DNA of 64,000 bases from Bacillus pseudomycoides (GTDB taxonomy: Bacteria; Bacillota; Bacilli; Bacillales; Bacillaceae_G), in contig NZ_NUQE01000036.1 of the NCBI RefSeq assembly GCF_002582035.1, positions 137,012-201,011 on the forward strand. Reading direction: 5' to 3'. The notes beneath the pieces were generated by a model. It was not told the DNA's origin and did no database searches. It saw only the letters and a program-made list of their open reading frames with translations. Positions 1-7,973 of the stretch are shown here, in pieces. Position numbers and translations under genes: made by a program. Numbering within the stretch: the first letter of the stretch is position 1; each line of letters starts with the position of its first letter.

Positions 1-604
1 TGTTAATATCTACTGTTAACGTTTCAGGCTCTGGAGCATATTGATACGTAAAGTAATGTTGCAGAGAAGTTGGGTTTACATCTTTATCTTGCATAACCTG
101 CATGATACTTTTCTTCTCAGATGCAAAGAATGTTGTATCACCTTGCTGTGCGATATATAGTGGCTTAATACCAAAATGGTCACGTGCTCCAAAAAGTTTT
201 TTCTCTTCACGATCCCAAATCATGAATGCGAACATACCACGAAGGTAGTCTACACATTTCTCTTTCATATGTGCATACAATGCAATGATAACTTCTGTAT
301 CAGATTGCGTAGCAAATGTTGCACCTTTTTCAAGTAGCATTTCACGTAATTCTACATAGTTGTAAATTTCACCATTAAAAATAATTACATATCGATCATT
401 TTCATAAGTTAGCGGCTGATGTCCTGCCTCTAAGTCAATGATACTTAAACGGCGGAAGCCAAATTGTACATGTTCATCACGGAAGTATCCTTCATCGTCT
501 GGACCACGGTGAAAGATAATCGTATTCATATTTTCAAATTGATGTTTTTCTTCTGCCGAAAACTCTCTAGGGTTTTCACATAAACATCCTACAAAACCAC
601 ACAT
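1..604 (-). CDS. Asparagine synthetase (glutamine-hydrolysing), N-terminal ~201 residues, cut by window edge
   Basis: Makes asparagine from aspartate, ATP and glutamine in the cytoplasm. The visible part is the class II glutamine amidotransferase domain. It begins MCGFVGC, so Cys2 is the N-terminal nucleophile after Met removal, followed by HRGPDDEG (32-39), FNGEIYNY (76-83), SDTEVI (101-106) and RDHFGIKPLY (141-150). The C-terminal synthetase domain lies outside the window. The start is set by the MCG nucleophile and a GAGGGT ribosome site just upstream. Bacillus has AsnB, AsnH and AsnO versions and I cannot separate them from this fragment; AsnB or AsnO is most likely. It is divergent from the Hsp20 gene. 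Confidence 0.93.
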   Translation of the reverse strand, partial: MCGFVGCLCENPREFSAEEKHQFENMNTIIFHRGPDDEGYFRDEHVQFGFRRLSIIDLEAGHQPLTYENDRYVIIFNGEIYNYVELREMLLEKGATFATQSDTEVIIALYAHMKEKCVDYLRGMFAFMIWDREEKKLFGARDHFGIKPLYIAQQGDTTFFASEKKSIMQVMQDKDVNPTSLQHYFTYQYAPEPETLTVDIN

Positions 605-827
605 ACTTTCTTACCCTCTTTCGGTTTTCATTCTTTTTCTATACTACTAACCCTATTTATACTAGCATAATCATAACAATATGGCGACAAAAAGTACAAA
701 AAAACCGCTCCTATTCTTATCTTATCCTTCATCAACTTTCAATTTCTTACACAACTGAAAAAAACACACTCACATTTAGGCATTTTGGTCATATGATATT
801 TCAGATTTATCTTTAGGAGGAGAAATT
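605..827. promoter_or_regulatory. Divergent intergenic region between asparagine synthetase and hsp20
   Basis: AT-rich 223-bp spacer that must hold both divergent promoters. I see an AGGAGG ribosome site ahead of the Hsp20 start but no convincing CIRCE or tandem CtsR heptads, so heat-shock control of the downstream gene is not supported by known operators here. Confidence 0.4.
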
Positions 828-1289
828 ATGAGTGATGAACAAAAACCTTCACGTCCGCAATTTCGAAGTTACTTAAAGCAAATTGATGACTTTTTCGAAC
901 AAACTCCGCTTCGTGATGTTATTGCAGATATGAACCACTTTTTCCAAAAAGGAAATCGTTTATTAACATTTCCTGTTGATTTATTTGAAGTAGGAGAAGA
1001 CCTTGTTGTAAAAGCTGAACTTCCTGGTGTTCAAAAAGAACAGATTCAAATTGAAATACAGGGTGAATACTTAAAAATTTTCGTAAAAGAAGATGTTTTA
1101 GAAGAAGAAATAAAAGAAGAATCACATAATTATTATCGCCGCGAACGCGCAGTGTCAGAAGCTTCTCGCATGATTAAACTACCGTATGCAATTAATAAAA
1201 AACAAGCGAAAGCTTCTTATCAAGATGGCATTTTAGAAATTCGTGCACCAAAACTTCCGCAGCAACATGATATTTTATCGATTGAATAA
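828..1289 (+). CDS. Hsp20 / alpha-crystallin family small heat-shock protein
   Basis: ATP-independent holdase chaperone that keeps unfolding proteins soluble. At 153 residues it has family length: a variable N-terminal arm (1-50), the alpha-crystallin beta-sandwich (about 50-140) with the characteristic AELPGV turn (residues 63-68) and a C-terminal segment ending in I-L-E-I-R-A-P, near where the family's I-x-I/V oligomerisation motif is expected. The start follows AGGAGG with good spacing. It is a single gene closed by a shared terminator. Some Bacillus Hsp20 relatives (CotM, CotP) are spore coat proteins; nothing here decides between a coat and a cytosolic role. Confidence 0.9.
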   Translation: MSDEQKPSRPQFRSYLKQIDDFFEQTPLRDVIADMNHFFQKGNRLLTFPVDLFEVGEDLVVKAELPGVQKEQIQIEIQGEYLKIFVKEDVLEEEIKEESHNYYRRERAVSEASRMIKLPYAINKKQAKASYQDGILEIRAPKLPQQHDILSIE

Positions 1290-1320
1290 AAAAAAGGATG
1301 CCCATTCGCATCCTTTTTTT
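1288..1320. terminator. Bidirectional terminator between hsp20 and the sco gene
   Basis: GGATGC/GCATCC stem (1296-1313) with an A-run on one side and a T-run on the other, so it can end both convergent transcripts. It touches the sco stop codon. Confidence 0.9.
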
Positions 1321-1906
1321 ACTGTGTTAAACGCTTAATATCACGTAGTATATCCTCATATGGTGTATTTTTAATTCCACTATATTGCTTCACGACTTTC
1401 CCGTTTTGATCTACTAAATAAAATGATGTCCCATGAACAACTTGATCTGTATTGTCAGGTTTGTCAACAAGCATTTGGAAATTTTTCTTCGCAAACTTTT
1501 CAATGTCATCTTGCGTATACCCTGTTAGCAAATTCCAGTTCTTCGTATCATCTGTGAACTTTTGTGCAAATGCTTTTAAATCTTCTGGCTTATCTACCTC
1601 TGGATCAACACTGAACGATACAAATTGAACATCTAGTTTTTGTTCTTTTGCCAACCTTTGTAATTTCTCCATATTAGCCGTCAATGGTGGGCATACCGTT
1701 TGACAGTGTGTAAATACGAAATCCGCTACCCACACTTTTCCTTTTAAATCTTCCGTGCCAAACTTTTCACCATTTTGATTTATGTATTGAAAACTTTCAA
1801 CATCCCAATTTAATGGATCTCGAAGTTTTGATCCTGAACTGCATCCGGTTAGGGTTAGTAAACAAATAGCAGTAAGAATACCAATCCATTTTTGATATTT
1901 CTTCAT
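1319..1906 (-). CDS. SCO1/SenC family copper lipoprotein (BsSco, YpmQ-like)
   Basis: Membrane-anchored thioredoxin-fold protein that in Bacillus helps insert the CuA centre of the caa3 cytochrome c oxidase. The 195-residue product has a lipoprotein signal with lipobox LTGC (lipid Cys22), the copper-binding C-x-x-x-C (Cys68, Cys72 in THCQTVCPP) and the distal His158 in VVHGTSF, which together form the metal site. Length fits the family. It faces hsp20 across a shared terminator and has no operon partner. The B. subtilis equivalent is ypmQ, and other ypm genes follow nearby. Confidence 0.92.
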   Translation of the reverse strand: MKKYQKWIGILTAICLLTLTGCSSGSKLRDPLNWDVESFQYINQNGEKFGTEDLKGKVWVADFVFTHCQTVCPPLTANMEKLQRLAKEQKLDVQFVSFSVDPEVDKPEDLKAFAQKFTDDTKNWNLLTGYTQDDIEKFAKKNFQMLVDKPDNTDQVVHGTSFYLVDQNGKVVKQYSGIKNTPYEDILRDIKRLTQ

Positions 1907-1946
1907 TCTAGAACAACCTTCTCTCTTTCAAAATATGACATTTCTT

Positions 1947-2017
1947 CTATCCCTTGCTAACGAGCAGAGCTTTCCATCAGCATGAAAAGCTCCTACTAAT
2001 GGAAGTTTCACTTTATT
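1947..2017 (+). repeat. Internally deleted bcr1-type repeat remnant
   Basis: The left end resembles the TTTATCCC start and the right end is the typical CATCAG ... GGAAGTTTCACTTTAT terminus; most of the middle is missing. Confidence 0.55.
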
Positions 2018-2025
2018 GTAACAAA

Positions 2026-2053
2026 GGTAAACACTATGAGAAAACTGTTTACC
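2026..2053 (-). terminator. Terminator overlapping the XRE regulator stop codon
   Basis: Perfect 8-bp inverted repeat GGTAAACA/TGTTTACC with a 12-base loop. The last sense codons and stop of the regulator lie inside the stem. The downstream T-run is weak. Confidence 0.5.
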
Positions 2054-2507
2054 TTACTTGTTCACTAAATTGTACTAATTTTTCAATCGCTTCTTCTTTC
2101 TGAAATGTGCTAAACCATCTATAATCTTCATCATCTAAAATACGATAATGTTGACTAACAATATTTTGCTGTAAGCAGAAAGCTCCTTTTTTCTCAATTT
2201 CCTTCCACCATATATGTCCACCCATCGTTTTTTCTTTTTTATATTCAATATGGTGATGAGAAATTGTTTGGACAACTTCAAGAGCAGATCCTCCAAACGC
2301 AGACTGCAATATTTCACTGTCTTGAAACAACGCACATACCGCAACAGCAATCGTCCATGAAGGCAATATGCGTTCTTTTTCAATTTGAACAAGTGTCTTT
2401 TTGGAAAGACCTAAAACCTCTGACATTTCTTCTTGCGTATAATTATGTTCTATTCGAATAAGCTTCATTCTTTTCGCAATTGTCAGTACCACTTTATCTT
2501 TATTCAT
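2049..2507 (-). CDS. XRE-family helix-turn-helix transcriptional regulator
   Basis: 152 residues. The N-terminal HTH_3 domain (about 8-65) has the typical pattern YTQEEMSEVLGLSKKTLVQIEKE; the C-terminal 85 residues match no domain I know. Likely a repressor that senses through its C-terminal part. It is divergent from an MBL-fold hydrolase gene, with a near-perfect dyad between them that could serve both promoters. What it responds to cannot be read from the sequence. Confidence 0.82.
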   Translation of the reverse strand: MNKDKVVLTIAKRMKLIRIEHNYTQEEMSEVLGLSKKTLVQIEKERILPSWTIAVAVCALFQDSEILQSAFGGSALEVVQTISHHHIEYKKEKTMGGHIWWKEIEKKGAFCLQQNIVSQHYRILDDEDYRWFSTFQKEEAIEKLVQFSEQVR

Positions 2508-2530
2508 GTGAATACACCTCTATTTGCTTT

Positions 2531-2557
2531 GTAAAGATTACCTCATTGTAATTTTAC
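2531..2557. promoter_or_regulatory. Dyad-symmetric candidate operator in the XRE/MBL divergent promoter
   Basis: Inner arms ATTAC and GTAAT are separated by CTCATT, flanked by outer GTAA/TTAC arms. Position (24 bp before the XRE start) and size suit an autoregulatory XRE site. This is inference from symmetry only. Confidence 0.45.
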
Positions 2558-2650
2558 ACTTTTTTAATAATTAGTCAATTTCATTTACTTCTTTCCTTCA
2601 CAACATTTCGATACAATAGAACTAAATAGATTTTATGTGAGGTGATGTTC

Positions 2651-3625
2651 ATGTGTGGAAAGCGTTATGAGAATATGGATAATATTAGTACCAAAAAGCC
2701 AATAAGGGAATTTTTACGGTGGAGAAAAGAACGTATACAAAAGAAGAAAGACTCCTCTTTCGTTATAGAACAATCGCCTGTAAAACAAGCTGCATTTTTA
2801 CGTACGAATACACATAAAACAACCGTTACATGGATTGGCCACTCGACATTTCTTATTCAAATGAATGGACTTAATATTTTAACCGATCCTGTATGGTCTA
2901 AAAAAATTAAAACTGTACCGCGACTTACAAACCCTGGACTGACGCTTGAAGAACTTCCGCCCATTGATATAGTACTTATTTCTCACAGTCACTACGATCA
3001 CCTTGATTTCCCAACGCTTCGTCAACTAAAATCTGATGTATTACACTTAGTACCAAGTGGGTTACAAAAGTTATTTTTACGAAAGAAAATTTTCCATGTT
3101 GAAGAATATAACTGGTGGGAACATACAGTAATTGACAATGTGTATTTTCACTTTGTACCAGCTCAACATTGGACGAGAAGATCATTATTTGATATGAACT
3201 CCTCTCATTGGGGAGGATGGATCATTGAAAACAAAACAACAGAAGAAACGATTTATTTTTGCGGTGATAGCGGATATTTTCGTGGTTTTAAAGAAATTGG
3301 AGAGCGCTTTACAATTGATATTGCCCTCATGCCAATTGGAGCCTATGAACCTGAATGGTTTATGAAGATATCACATATTTCTCCAGAAAAAGCAGTTCAA
3401 GCATTTTTAGATATAAAAGCAAAACATTTTATCCCCATGCATTACGGTACATTTCCGCTCGCAGATGAAACCCCAAAGGAGGCAATTACTAGACTTCGCA
3501 ACAATTGGAATTTACGAATGCTTCCATGGGAACAATTGCATGTTTTATTTCTTGGGCAAACATATATAGCTACTCCTCCCTCCATACAAGAAGAAAAAGT
3601 AAAAAGAAAAAGTATGCATATATAA
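2651..3625 (+). CDS. MBL-fold metallohydrolase, NAPE-PLD/UlaG-like
   Basis: 324 residues of the metallo-beta-lactamase fold. Metal ligands are visible: HSHYDHLD (His112, His114, Asp116, His117), a later GDSGYF aspartate and the terminal HYGTF histidine. An IGHSTFLI motif near residue 62 and the tryptophan-rich centre resemble the N-acyl-phosphatidylethanolamine phospholipase D branch, but bacterial members have unproven substrates. An upstream GTG (2642) and ATG (2645) are in frame, but GAGGTGA at 2639-2645 is ideally spaced only for ATG 2651. No signal peptide, so cytosolic. Confidence 0.85.
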   Translation: MCGKRYENMDNISTKKPIREFLRWRKERIQKKKDSSFVIEQSPVKQAAFLRTNTHKTTVTWIGHSTFLIQMNGLNILTDPVWSKKIKTVPRLTNPGLTLEELPPIDIVLISHSHYDHLDFPTLRQLKSDVLHLVPSGLQKLFLRKKIFHVEEYNWWEHTVIDNVYFHFVPAQHWTRRSLFDMNSSHWGGWIIENKTTEETIYFCGDSGYFRGFKEIGERFTIDIALMPIGAYEPEWFMKISHISPEKAVQAFLDIKAKHFIPMHYGTFPLADETPKEAITRLRNNWNLRMLPWEQLHVLFLGQTYIATPPSIQEEKVKRKSMHI

Positions 3626-3694
3626 TATTACAAACTCAATACATGATTAGTATCAACATTTATACGGTACGCATTATTTATTTTGTACGGCACG

Positions 3695-3730
3695 AAAAAA
3701 GCTACTTGAATATAATCAAGTAGCTTTTTT
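3695..3730. terminator. Bidirectional terminator between MBL hydrolase and degV
   Basis: AAAAAAGCTACTTGA stem with TATAA loop and the complementary arm ending in TTTTTT. Confidence 0.92.
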
Positions 3731-4573
3731 CTATTCTGCCAAATAAGAAAATCCAATGGCGCCAGCGCCTGTATGTGTACTAATAACAGGTGTTGTAAAG
3801 AAGATTTCTGATTGTGTAAATCCACTAATCTTTTCAACTGCTTCTTTCATTTTCTGCGCTAGCGGTAATGCTTTTGCATGCGGAATCGCAATTGCTTTTA
3901 CTGTTTTACCAGCTATATCTTCTTCAAATATTTTCGCTAATGTTTTTACGACTTGTCCTTGACTACGTACCTTAGTAATCGGATTGAGGACTCCGTCTTC
4001 AACACTAGCAATCGGCTTAATGTTCAATAAAGATCCAATCATTGCTTTACCTTTACCGATACGACCACCTTTTACAAGGTTTTCTAATGTATCAACGACA
4101 ACAAACAGGCGTGTGTTTTTTCTAACTTCTTCAACACGTTTTAAAATATCTTCTAAAGAACGACCTTCTTGCGCCATTTTCGCTGCTTCAATTACTTGAT
4201 AAGCTAAAGCATGAGTAATGAATAAAGAATCTACTACCGTTACTTTTGTATTTGTCATTGTTGCAGCACTGTTTGCTGTTGCAACTGATCCACTTAGTCC
4301 ATTTGTTAAATGAATTGCAAGAACTTGGCTGCCGTCCTCTCCTAAACGATCATACAATTCTACAAATGAACCAACTGCTGGTTGAGATGTTTTTGGTAAC
4401 TCTTCCGCTTTTTCCATTTCTTCAATAAATTCATCTGGTTGTAAATCTACACGATCTAAATAAGTTTTCCCGTTCACAGAAATTGATAATGGGATAACGT
4501 GAATATCATATTTCTCAATCACATCTTGTGATAAATCCGCCGTTGAGTCTGTAACAATTTTAATTTTTTGCAT
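3731..4573 (-). CDS. DegV family fatty-acid-binding protein
   Basis: 280 residues, full length for DegV proteins, which bind a single fatty acid between two alpha/beta domains and, in the FakB branch, present it to fatty acid kinase. Visible signatures are the N-terminal IVTDSTADL (about 5-13), TSQPAVGSF (about 62-70) and HTGAGAIGF near the C-terminus. No fatty acid kinase gene is adjacent. The start follows an A/G-rich ribosome site, and it is a single gene between strong terminators. Confidence 0.9.
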   Translation of the reverse strand: MQKIKIVTDSTADLSQDVIEKYDIHVIPLSISVNGKTYLDRVDLQPDEFIEEMEKAEELPKTSQPAVGSFVELYDRLGEDGSQVLAIHLTNGLSGSVATANSAATMTNTKVTVVDSLFITHALAYQVIEAAKMAQEGRSLEDILKRVEEVRKNTRLFVVVDTLENLVKGGRIGKGKAMIGSLLNIKPIASVEDGVLNPITKVRSQGQVVKTLAKIFEEDIAGKTVKAIAIPHAKALPLAQKMKEAVEKISGFTQSEIFFTTPVISTHTGAGAIGFSYLAE

Positions 4574-4683
4574 ATTTCACTTCTTCCCTTTCCACTACGC
4601 TCTCCCTGTTATTATACTAGTATTCCTACTGCTTTCAACAGTTTAAGGTAATTTTCCGACAAAATCCTCTCTTTTTGTGGCTA

Positions 4684-4725
4684 AAAAGTGTAAGGCAGAG
4701 CACTTTTGCTCTGCCTTACACTTTT
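4684..4725. terminator. Very strong bidirectional terminator after the DUF2535 gene
   Basis: Eighteen-bp perfect stem AAAAGTGTAAGGCAGAGC around a 6-base loop, ending immediately before the DUF2535 stop codon at 4726. Confidence 0.92.
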
Positions 4726-4977
4726 CTATGCATTTTTTTCTAACGTATTTGTTTCATATACATTTGAATAATCATTCCATTTTAAACAACTTCGCAAATA
4801 TTCTCGAAATGAGTATGAAAACCTTGGTTGTTTTTGTTTTTGAATTTTGGAGATAAAGAGCTGAAGACGCGACTGAATTTGAAACGCTAATGGGTGCTGT
4901 GTTTGGAGCACAGGGATTTCGACCACCTTTACGCATTTTCCTGTTGGATGAGTAAAATAAAAACTCTTCATAATCAC
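4726..4977 (-). CDS. DUF2535 family protein (YpmT-like)
   Basis: 83 residues, basic, no transmembrane segment or signal peptide, function unknown. I recognise it as the YpmT/DUF2535 family of Bacillus. The ribosome site GAGG lies 9-10 bases before a GTG at 4977; an in-frame ATG two codons later (4971) is the alternative. Neighbouring genes keep the ypm synteny. Confidence 0.75.
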   Translation of the reverse strand: MIMKSFYFTHPTGKCVKVVEIPVLQTQHPLAFQIQSRLQLFISKIQKQKQPRFSYSFREYLRSCLKWNDYSNVYETNTLEKNA

Positions 4978-5119
4978 GATATCAATCCTCTTTTTTTTGG
5001 ATTTATAATGTTAGTATAAACCGACAAAGACAAAAAGTTTGTCTAAATTTTGGAGAAGCACTAATTTTTTTCCTCTCCATATTGTATACGCTTACACTAA
5101 TAGTATAACAAATAAATAA

Positions 5120-5150
5120 AAAAAGTGCCCATCATAAAGAGGCACTTTTT
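5120..5150 (-). terminator. Terminator overlapping the tatC stop codon
   Basis: AAAAAGTGCC/GGCACTTTTT stem with an 11-base loop; the tatC stop (5132-5134) is in the loop. Confidence 0.8.
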
Positions 5151-5875
5151 GATTCGAAATCATTTTCACGACTTTGTTTACGCTTATACACAACTTTCGA
5201 CAGAGTAATACTAATTTCATATATACATATAAGAGGCACTGATACCATACTATGGGATAAAAAATCAGGTGGCGATATACATGATGCTATAATAATTAAT
5301 ATAACATATGCATATCTCCTTATCTGTTGTAGAAAGTACGGCGTTAAAAAACCTATACTTGTTAAAAACATAACAACAATAGGCACTTCAAATATAACTG
5401 CAAATGGTACAGTTAAATTTAATACGAAAGAAAAATATTTCTCGGTTGTAAACATCGTATTAAACATCTCATTTCCAATCTGCGTTAAAAAGTGAAATAA
5501 AAACGGCATCACAATAAAATATCCGAAACATAGCCCTGCAATAAATAATATAAATAACACAGGAATGTACATTAAAGCCATTTTTTGTTCCCGTGGATGC
5601 AAACCAGGTTTTACAAATAACCATACTTGAATTGCAGCAACTGGTATTGTACAAACAACTGCAAATAATGAGGCGATAGAAAAGAAAATCCATAACACAT
5701 CACTTGGACCTAAAACTGTCAATTTCATTGTTAAATCTTTCACAAGAAAAAAATAAATACCTTTTGCACATACAAATCCTATAATTAAGAAAAAAACAAA
5801 TGATAGGACGGTAATAATTAAACGCTTTCGCAATTCACTAATATGCTCTATAATACTCATTTCTCGATCGTTCAT
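5132..5875 (-). CDS. tatC: Twin-arginine translocase subunit TatC
   Basis: Polytopic receptor that binds twin-arginine signal peptides and, with TatA, exports folded proteins. About 247 residues with six hydrophobic segments, an N-terminal IEHISELRKRL motif (the conserved cytoplasmic E-L-R-x-R element) and a loop FSFVLNLTVPFAVIFEVPIVV typical of TatC. An in-frame ATG 13 codons upstream exists, but GTGG-TGAAAAA precedes ATG 5875 and gives normal family length. tatA lies just upstream, separated by a hairpin. No obvious Tat substrate gene (phoD, efeB) is adjacent. Confidence 0.93.
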   Translation of the reverse strand: MNDREMSIIEHISELRKRLIITVLSFVFFLIIGFVCAKGIYFFLVKDLTMKLTVLGPSDVLWIFFSIASLFAVVCTIPVAAIQVWLFVKPGLHPREQKMALMYIPVLFILFIAGLCFGYFIVMPFLFHFLTQIGNEMFNTMFTTEKYFSFVLNLTVPFAVIFEVPIVVMFLTSIGFLTPYFLQQIRRYAYVILIIIASCISPPDFLSHSMVSVPLICIYEISITLSKVVYKRKQSRENDFESKSASL

Positions 5876-5902
5876 TTTTTCACCACTCTTTTTCATCAGA
5901 TA

Positions 5903-5939
5903 AAAAAGATGCAAGAGAGCTTTTCGCCTTACATCTTTT
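5903..5939 (-). terminator. Internal hairpin/attenuator between tatA and tatC
   Basis: GATGTAAG/CTTGCATC stem (one G-U pair) extended by AAAA/TTTT, followed on the minus strand by six T. It lies between the two cistrons and probably lowers tatC relative to tatA. Confidence 0.65.
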
Positions 5940-5955
5940 CTAAATCATACATGTA

Positions 5956-6132
5956 TTATTTGCGCTCTTTATCTTGAAAAGTATCATCCGTTAATTCTTT
6001 TGTTGACTTTTTAAATTCTTTTAAAGTCTCCCCTAAAGCTCGTCCAATTTCAGGTAATTTTTTAGGGCCGAATAAAATAAGCACAGCTACTAAAATTAAA
6101 ATTAAACCTGGAAAACCAATATTTGAAAACAT
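5956..6132 (-). CDS. tatA: Twin-arginine translocase subunit TatA/TatE
   Basis: 58 residues: one N-terminal membrane helix with the [19 protein letters not shown] core (the F-G-P hinge is diagnostic), then the amphipathic helix [17 protein letters not shown] and a short charged tail. It oligomerises as the translocation pore-forming element with TatC. A longer in-frame ORF reaches 6222, but AAGGGGGAT just before ATG 6132 and family length fix this start. First gene of a tatA-tatC unit. Confidence 0.94.
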   Translation of the reverse strand: MFSNIGFPGLILILVAVLILFGPKKLPEIGRALGETLKEFKKSTKELTDDTFQDKERK

Positions 6133-6347
6133 ATTTCCATCCCCCTTATAAGTAGATTGAATGGTTCTGCTATCCCTTGTTTTTATTTTGTCAGAAAAGT
6201 TTGTAAACGTCAATGTATCCATAACCTTTTGTCACAAAAATTCGAAAATACAATATTTATACAAATTTCATTTCTTATTCTTTTTGTATATGATAAGGTG
6301 AAAGAAACTATACTCCTCATTTTACTACGTAAGAAAGGAGTCGAAAC

Positions 6348-7004
6348 ATGACTCAAAAGATAACTCGAATGACTCAGTTTGTTAAAGAGGAAATCGCAAA
6401 TGCGGTTACACATGGCATCGGCGCCATTTTAAGTATCCCTGCGCTAGTTATTTTGATTATCCAAGCAGCAAATTACGGAACAGCATCAGCAATTGTAGGG
6501 GCTACTATATATGGTGTGAGCATGTTTTTACTTTATTTATGTTCAACGCTATTACATAGTATCCATCACCCAAAAGTAGAAAAGCTATTGACTATCTTAG
6601 ATCATTCTGCCATCTATTTATTAATTGCTGGCACATATACACCATTTCTACTCGTTACACTGCGCGGACCACTGGGCTGGACATTACTCGCAATCATTTG
6701 GACGTTAGCAATTGCCGGAATCGTCTTTAAAATCTTTTTTGTACGTCGCTTTATTAAACTGTCAACTTTGTTTTATGTCATTATGGGATGGCTCATCATC
6801 GTTGCCATTAAGCCGTTATATGAAAGCTTAACAGGGCATGGCTTTTCCTTATTATTAGCCGGTGGAATTTTATACTCTGTCGGCGCCATCTTCTTCTTAT
6901 GGGAAAAGCTCCCATTCAATCATGCAATTTGGCACGTATTTGTATTAGGCGGAAGTGCGATGATGTTTTTCTGCGTGTTATTTTATGTATTACCTGTAGC
7001 ATAA
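6348..7004 (+). CDS. Haemolysin III / PAQR-type seven-helix membrane protein (YplQ-like)
   Basis: 218 residues, seven predicted membrane helices. Conserved features of the HlyIII/PAQR family are the N-terminal EEIANAVTHGIGA, the S-x-L-L-H-S-I-H-H segment and HAIWHVFVLGG in the last helix, supplying the histidines of a putative zinc hydrolase site. Haemolytic activity was reported for the B. cereus homologue; the physiological role is unclear. AAAGGAG precedes the start. The stop codon TAA is formed by the terminal ATAAA of an adjacent bcr1 repeat. Confidence 0.88.
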   Translation: MTQKITRMTQFVKEEIANAVTHGIGAILSIPALVILIIQAANYGTASAIVGATIYGVSMFLLYLCSTLLHSIHHPKVEKLLTILDHSAIYLLIAGTYTPFLLVTLRGPLGWTLLAIIWTLAIAGIVFKIFFVRRFIKLSTLFYVIMGWLIIVAIKPLYESLTGHGFSLLLAGGILYSVGAIFFLWEKLPFNHAIWHVFVLGGSAMMFFCVLFYVLPVA

Positions 7005-7105
7005 AGTGAAACTTCCATCAGTGGGGTTTTTCTTTATCCCCCACCTATCTTCTTCGCTTTTCTCTGAATCTTGAGGTGGGGGTCTTACTGCAGATGCTGG
7101 ATAAA
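7001..7105 (-). repeat. bcr1 repeat, short (105 bp) form, abutting the hlyIII-like stop codon
   Basis: Begins ATAAAGTGAAACTTCC and ends GGATAAA. The central ~45 bp present in longer copies are missing, as in the copy at 63858-63962. Confidence 0.8.
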
Positions 7106-7138
7106 AAAGGTCTCAGCTTTTGAGCTGAGACCTTTTTT
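7103..7138. terminator. Bidirectional terminator after plsC
   Basis: AAAAAAGGTCTCAGC/GCTGAGACCTTTTTT stem, 15 bp, immediately before the plsC stop at 7141. Confidence 0.93.
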
Positions 7139-7140
7139 AC

Positions 7141-7860
7141 TTACTTATTTAACTGACCCGCAATAATATCTTGCGTATAATTCGTTAATTCTTTAATATC
7201 CATATTTTGATATTGTTCTGCTGTAATTGGTTTCGAAATTGTGACTGTTGCATGCGCCGGTTTCATTCGATTACCGTTTGCTTCAAACATTTTATAAGTC
7301 CCGTCCACTGTTACTGGTAAAATCGCTACACCTGATTTGACAGCAAGATGGAAACTACCAGCTTTAAATTCTCCCATTCCCTCTCCTTTACTACGAGTTC
7401 CTTCTGGAAAAATAACGATAGAATGTCCTTGCTTTAACAGCTCAATTCCATCTTTAATAGCTTGTAAGGATTGACGGCGATCCTTGCGATCCATAAATAC
7501 ACAATTCATCAATTCCATCCATGTTGATACAAGTGGAAATTTTTTAATTTCCGCTTTCGAAACAAATCCAATGGGCTTATTTAAATAACCTAGTAAAACA
7601 GGAATATCCATATCACTTTGATGATTACTTACTACTAGCACTGGCTTATCTTGTGGTACATTTTCAAGCCCATTCACTTGTACGGTTGATCCAGCTACAC
7701 GAACCATTTTTTTGCCAAACCAATTTGCTGTTTTATACACCAGACGATCTTTTTCTTGCGGTGATAATGTATGTACCTTTCGTTTTATACGCCACATTCT
7801 TGGCGTAATACCAATTACAATTAAAATTAAGTACAAAATCTTAAAAACCGTTTGAATCAT
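7141..7860 (-). CDS. plsC: 1-acyl-sn-glycerol-3-phosphate acyltransferase (PlsC family)
   Basis: Transfers an acyl chain to lysophosphatidic acid, giving phosphatidic acid for membrane lipids. 239 residues: an N-terminal hydrophobic anchor (about 5-20), catalytic block I NHQSDMD (79-85) with the H-x4-D pair, block III FPEGTRS (151-157) and the late block VAILPV. The 7875 start would add five residues, but the GGGGG ribosome site is spaced for ATG 7860. Monocistronic between two strong terminators. Confidence 0.9.
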   Translation of the reverse strand: MIQTVFKILYLILIVIGITPRMWRIKRKVHTLSPQEKDRLVYKTANWFGKKMVRVAGSTVQVNGLENVPQDKPVLVVSNHQSDMDIPVLLGYLNKPIGFVSKAEIKKFPLVSTWMELMNCVFMDRKDRRQSLQAIKDGIELLKQGHSIVIFPEGTRSKGEGMGEFKAGSFHLAVKSGVAILPVTVDGTYKMFEANGNRMKPAHATVTISKPITAEQYQNMDIKELTNYTQDIIAGQLNK

Positions 7861-7923
7861 ATAGAACCCCCACATATTGTAATTCCGTTCTTCATTATAC
7901 TAGACAAACGAAGGAAAAAGAAG

Positions 7924-7960
7924 AAAAAATGTCCAAACGACAAGCGTTTGGACATTTTTC
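7924..7960. terminator. Bidirectional terminator downstream of azoR
   Basis: AAAATGTCCAAACG/CGTTTGGACATTTT stem with a short loop, 14 bp upstream of the azoR stop. Confidence 0.9.
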
Positions 7961-7973
7961 ATAATATAATAGA

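Noticed and set aside
3505-3723. Plus-strand 72-residue frame at the end of the MBL gene
   Set aside because: Overlaps the MBL gene out of frame and runs into its terminator.
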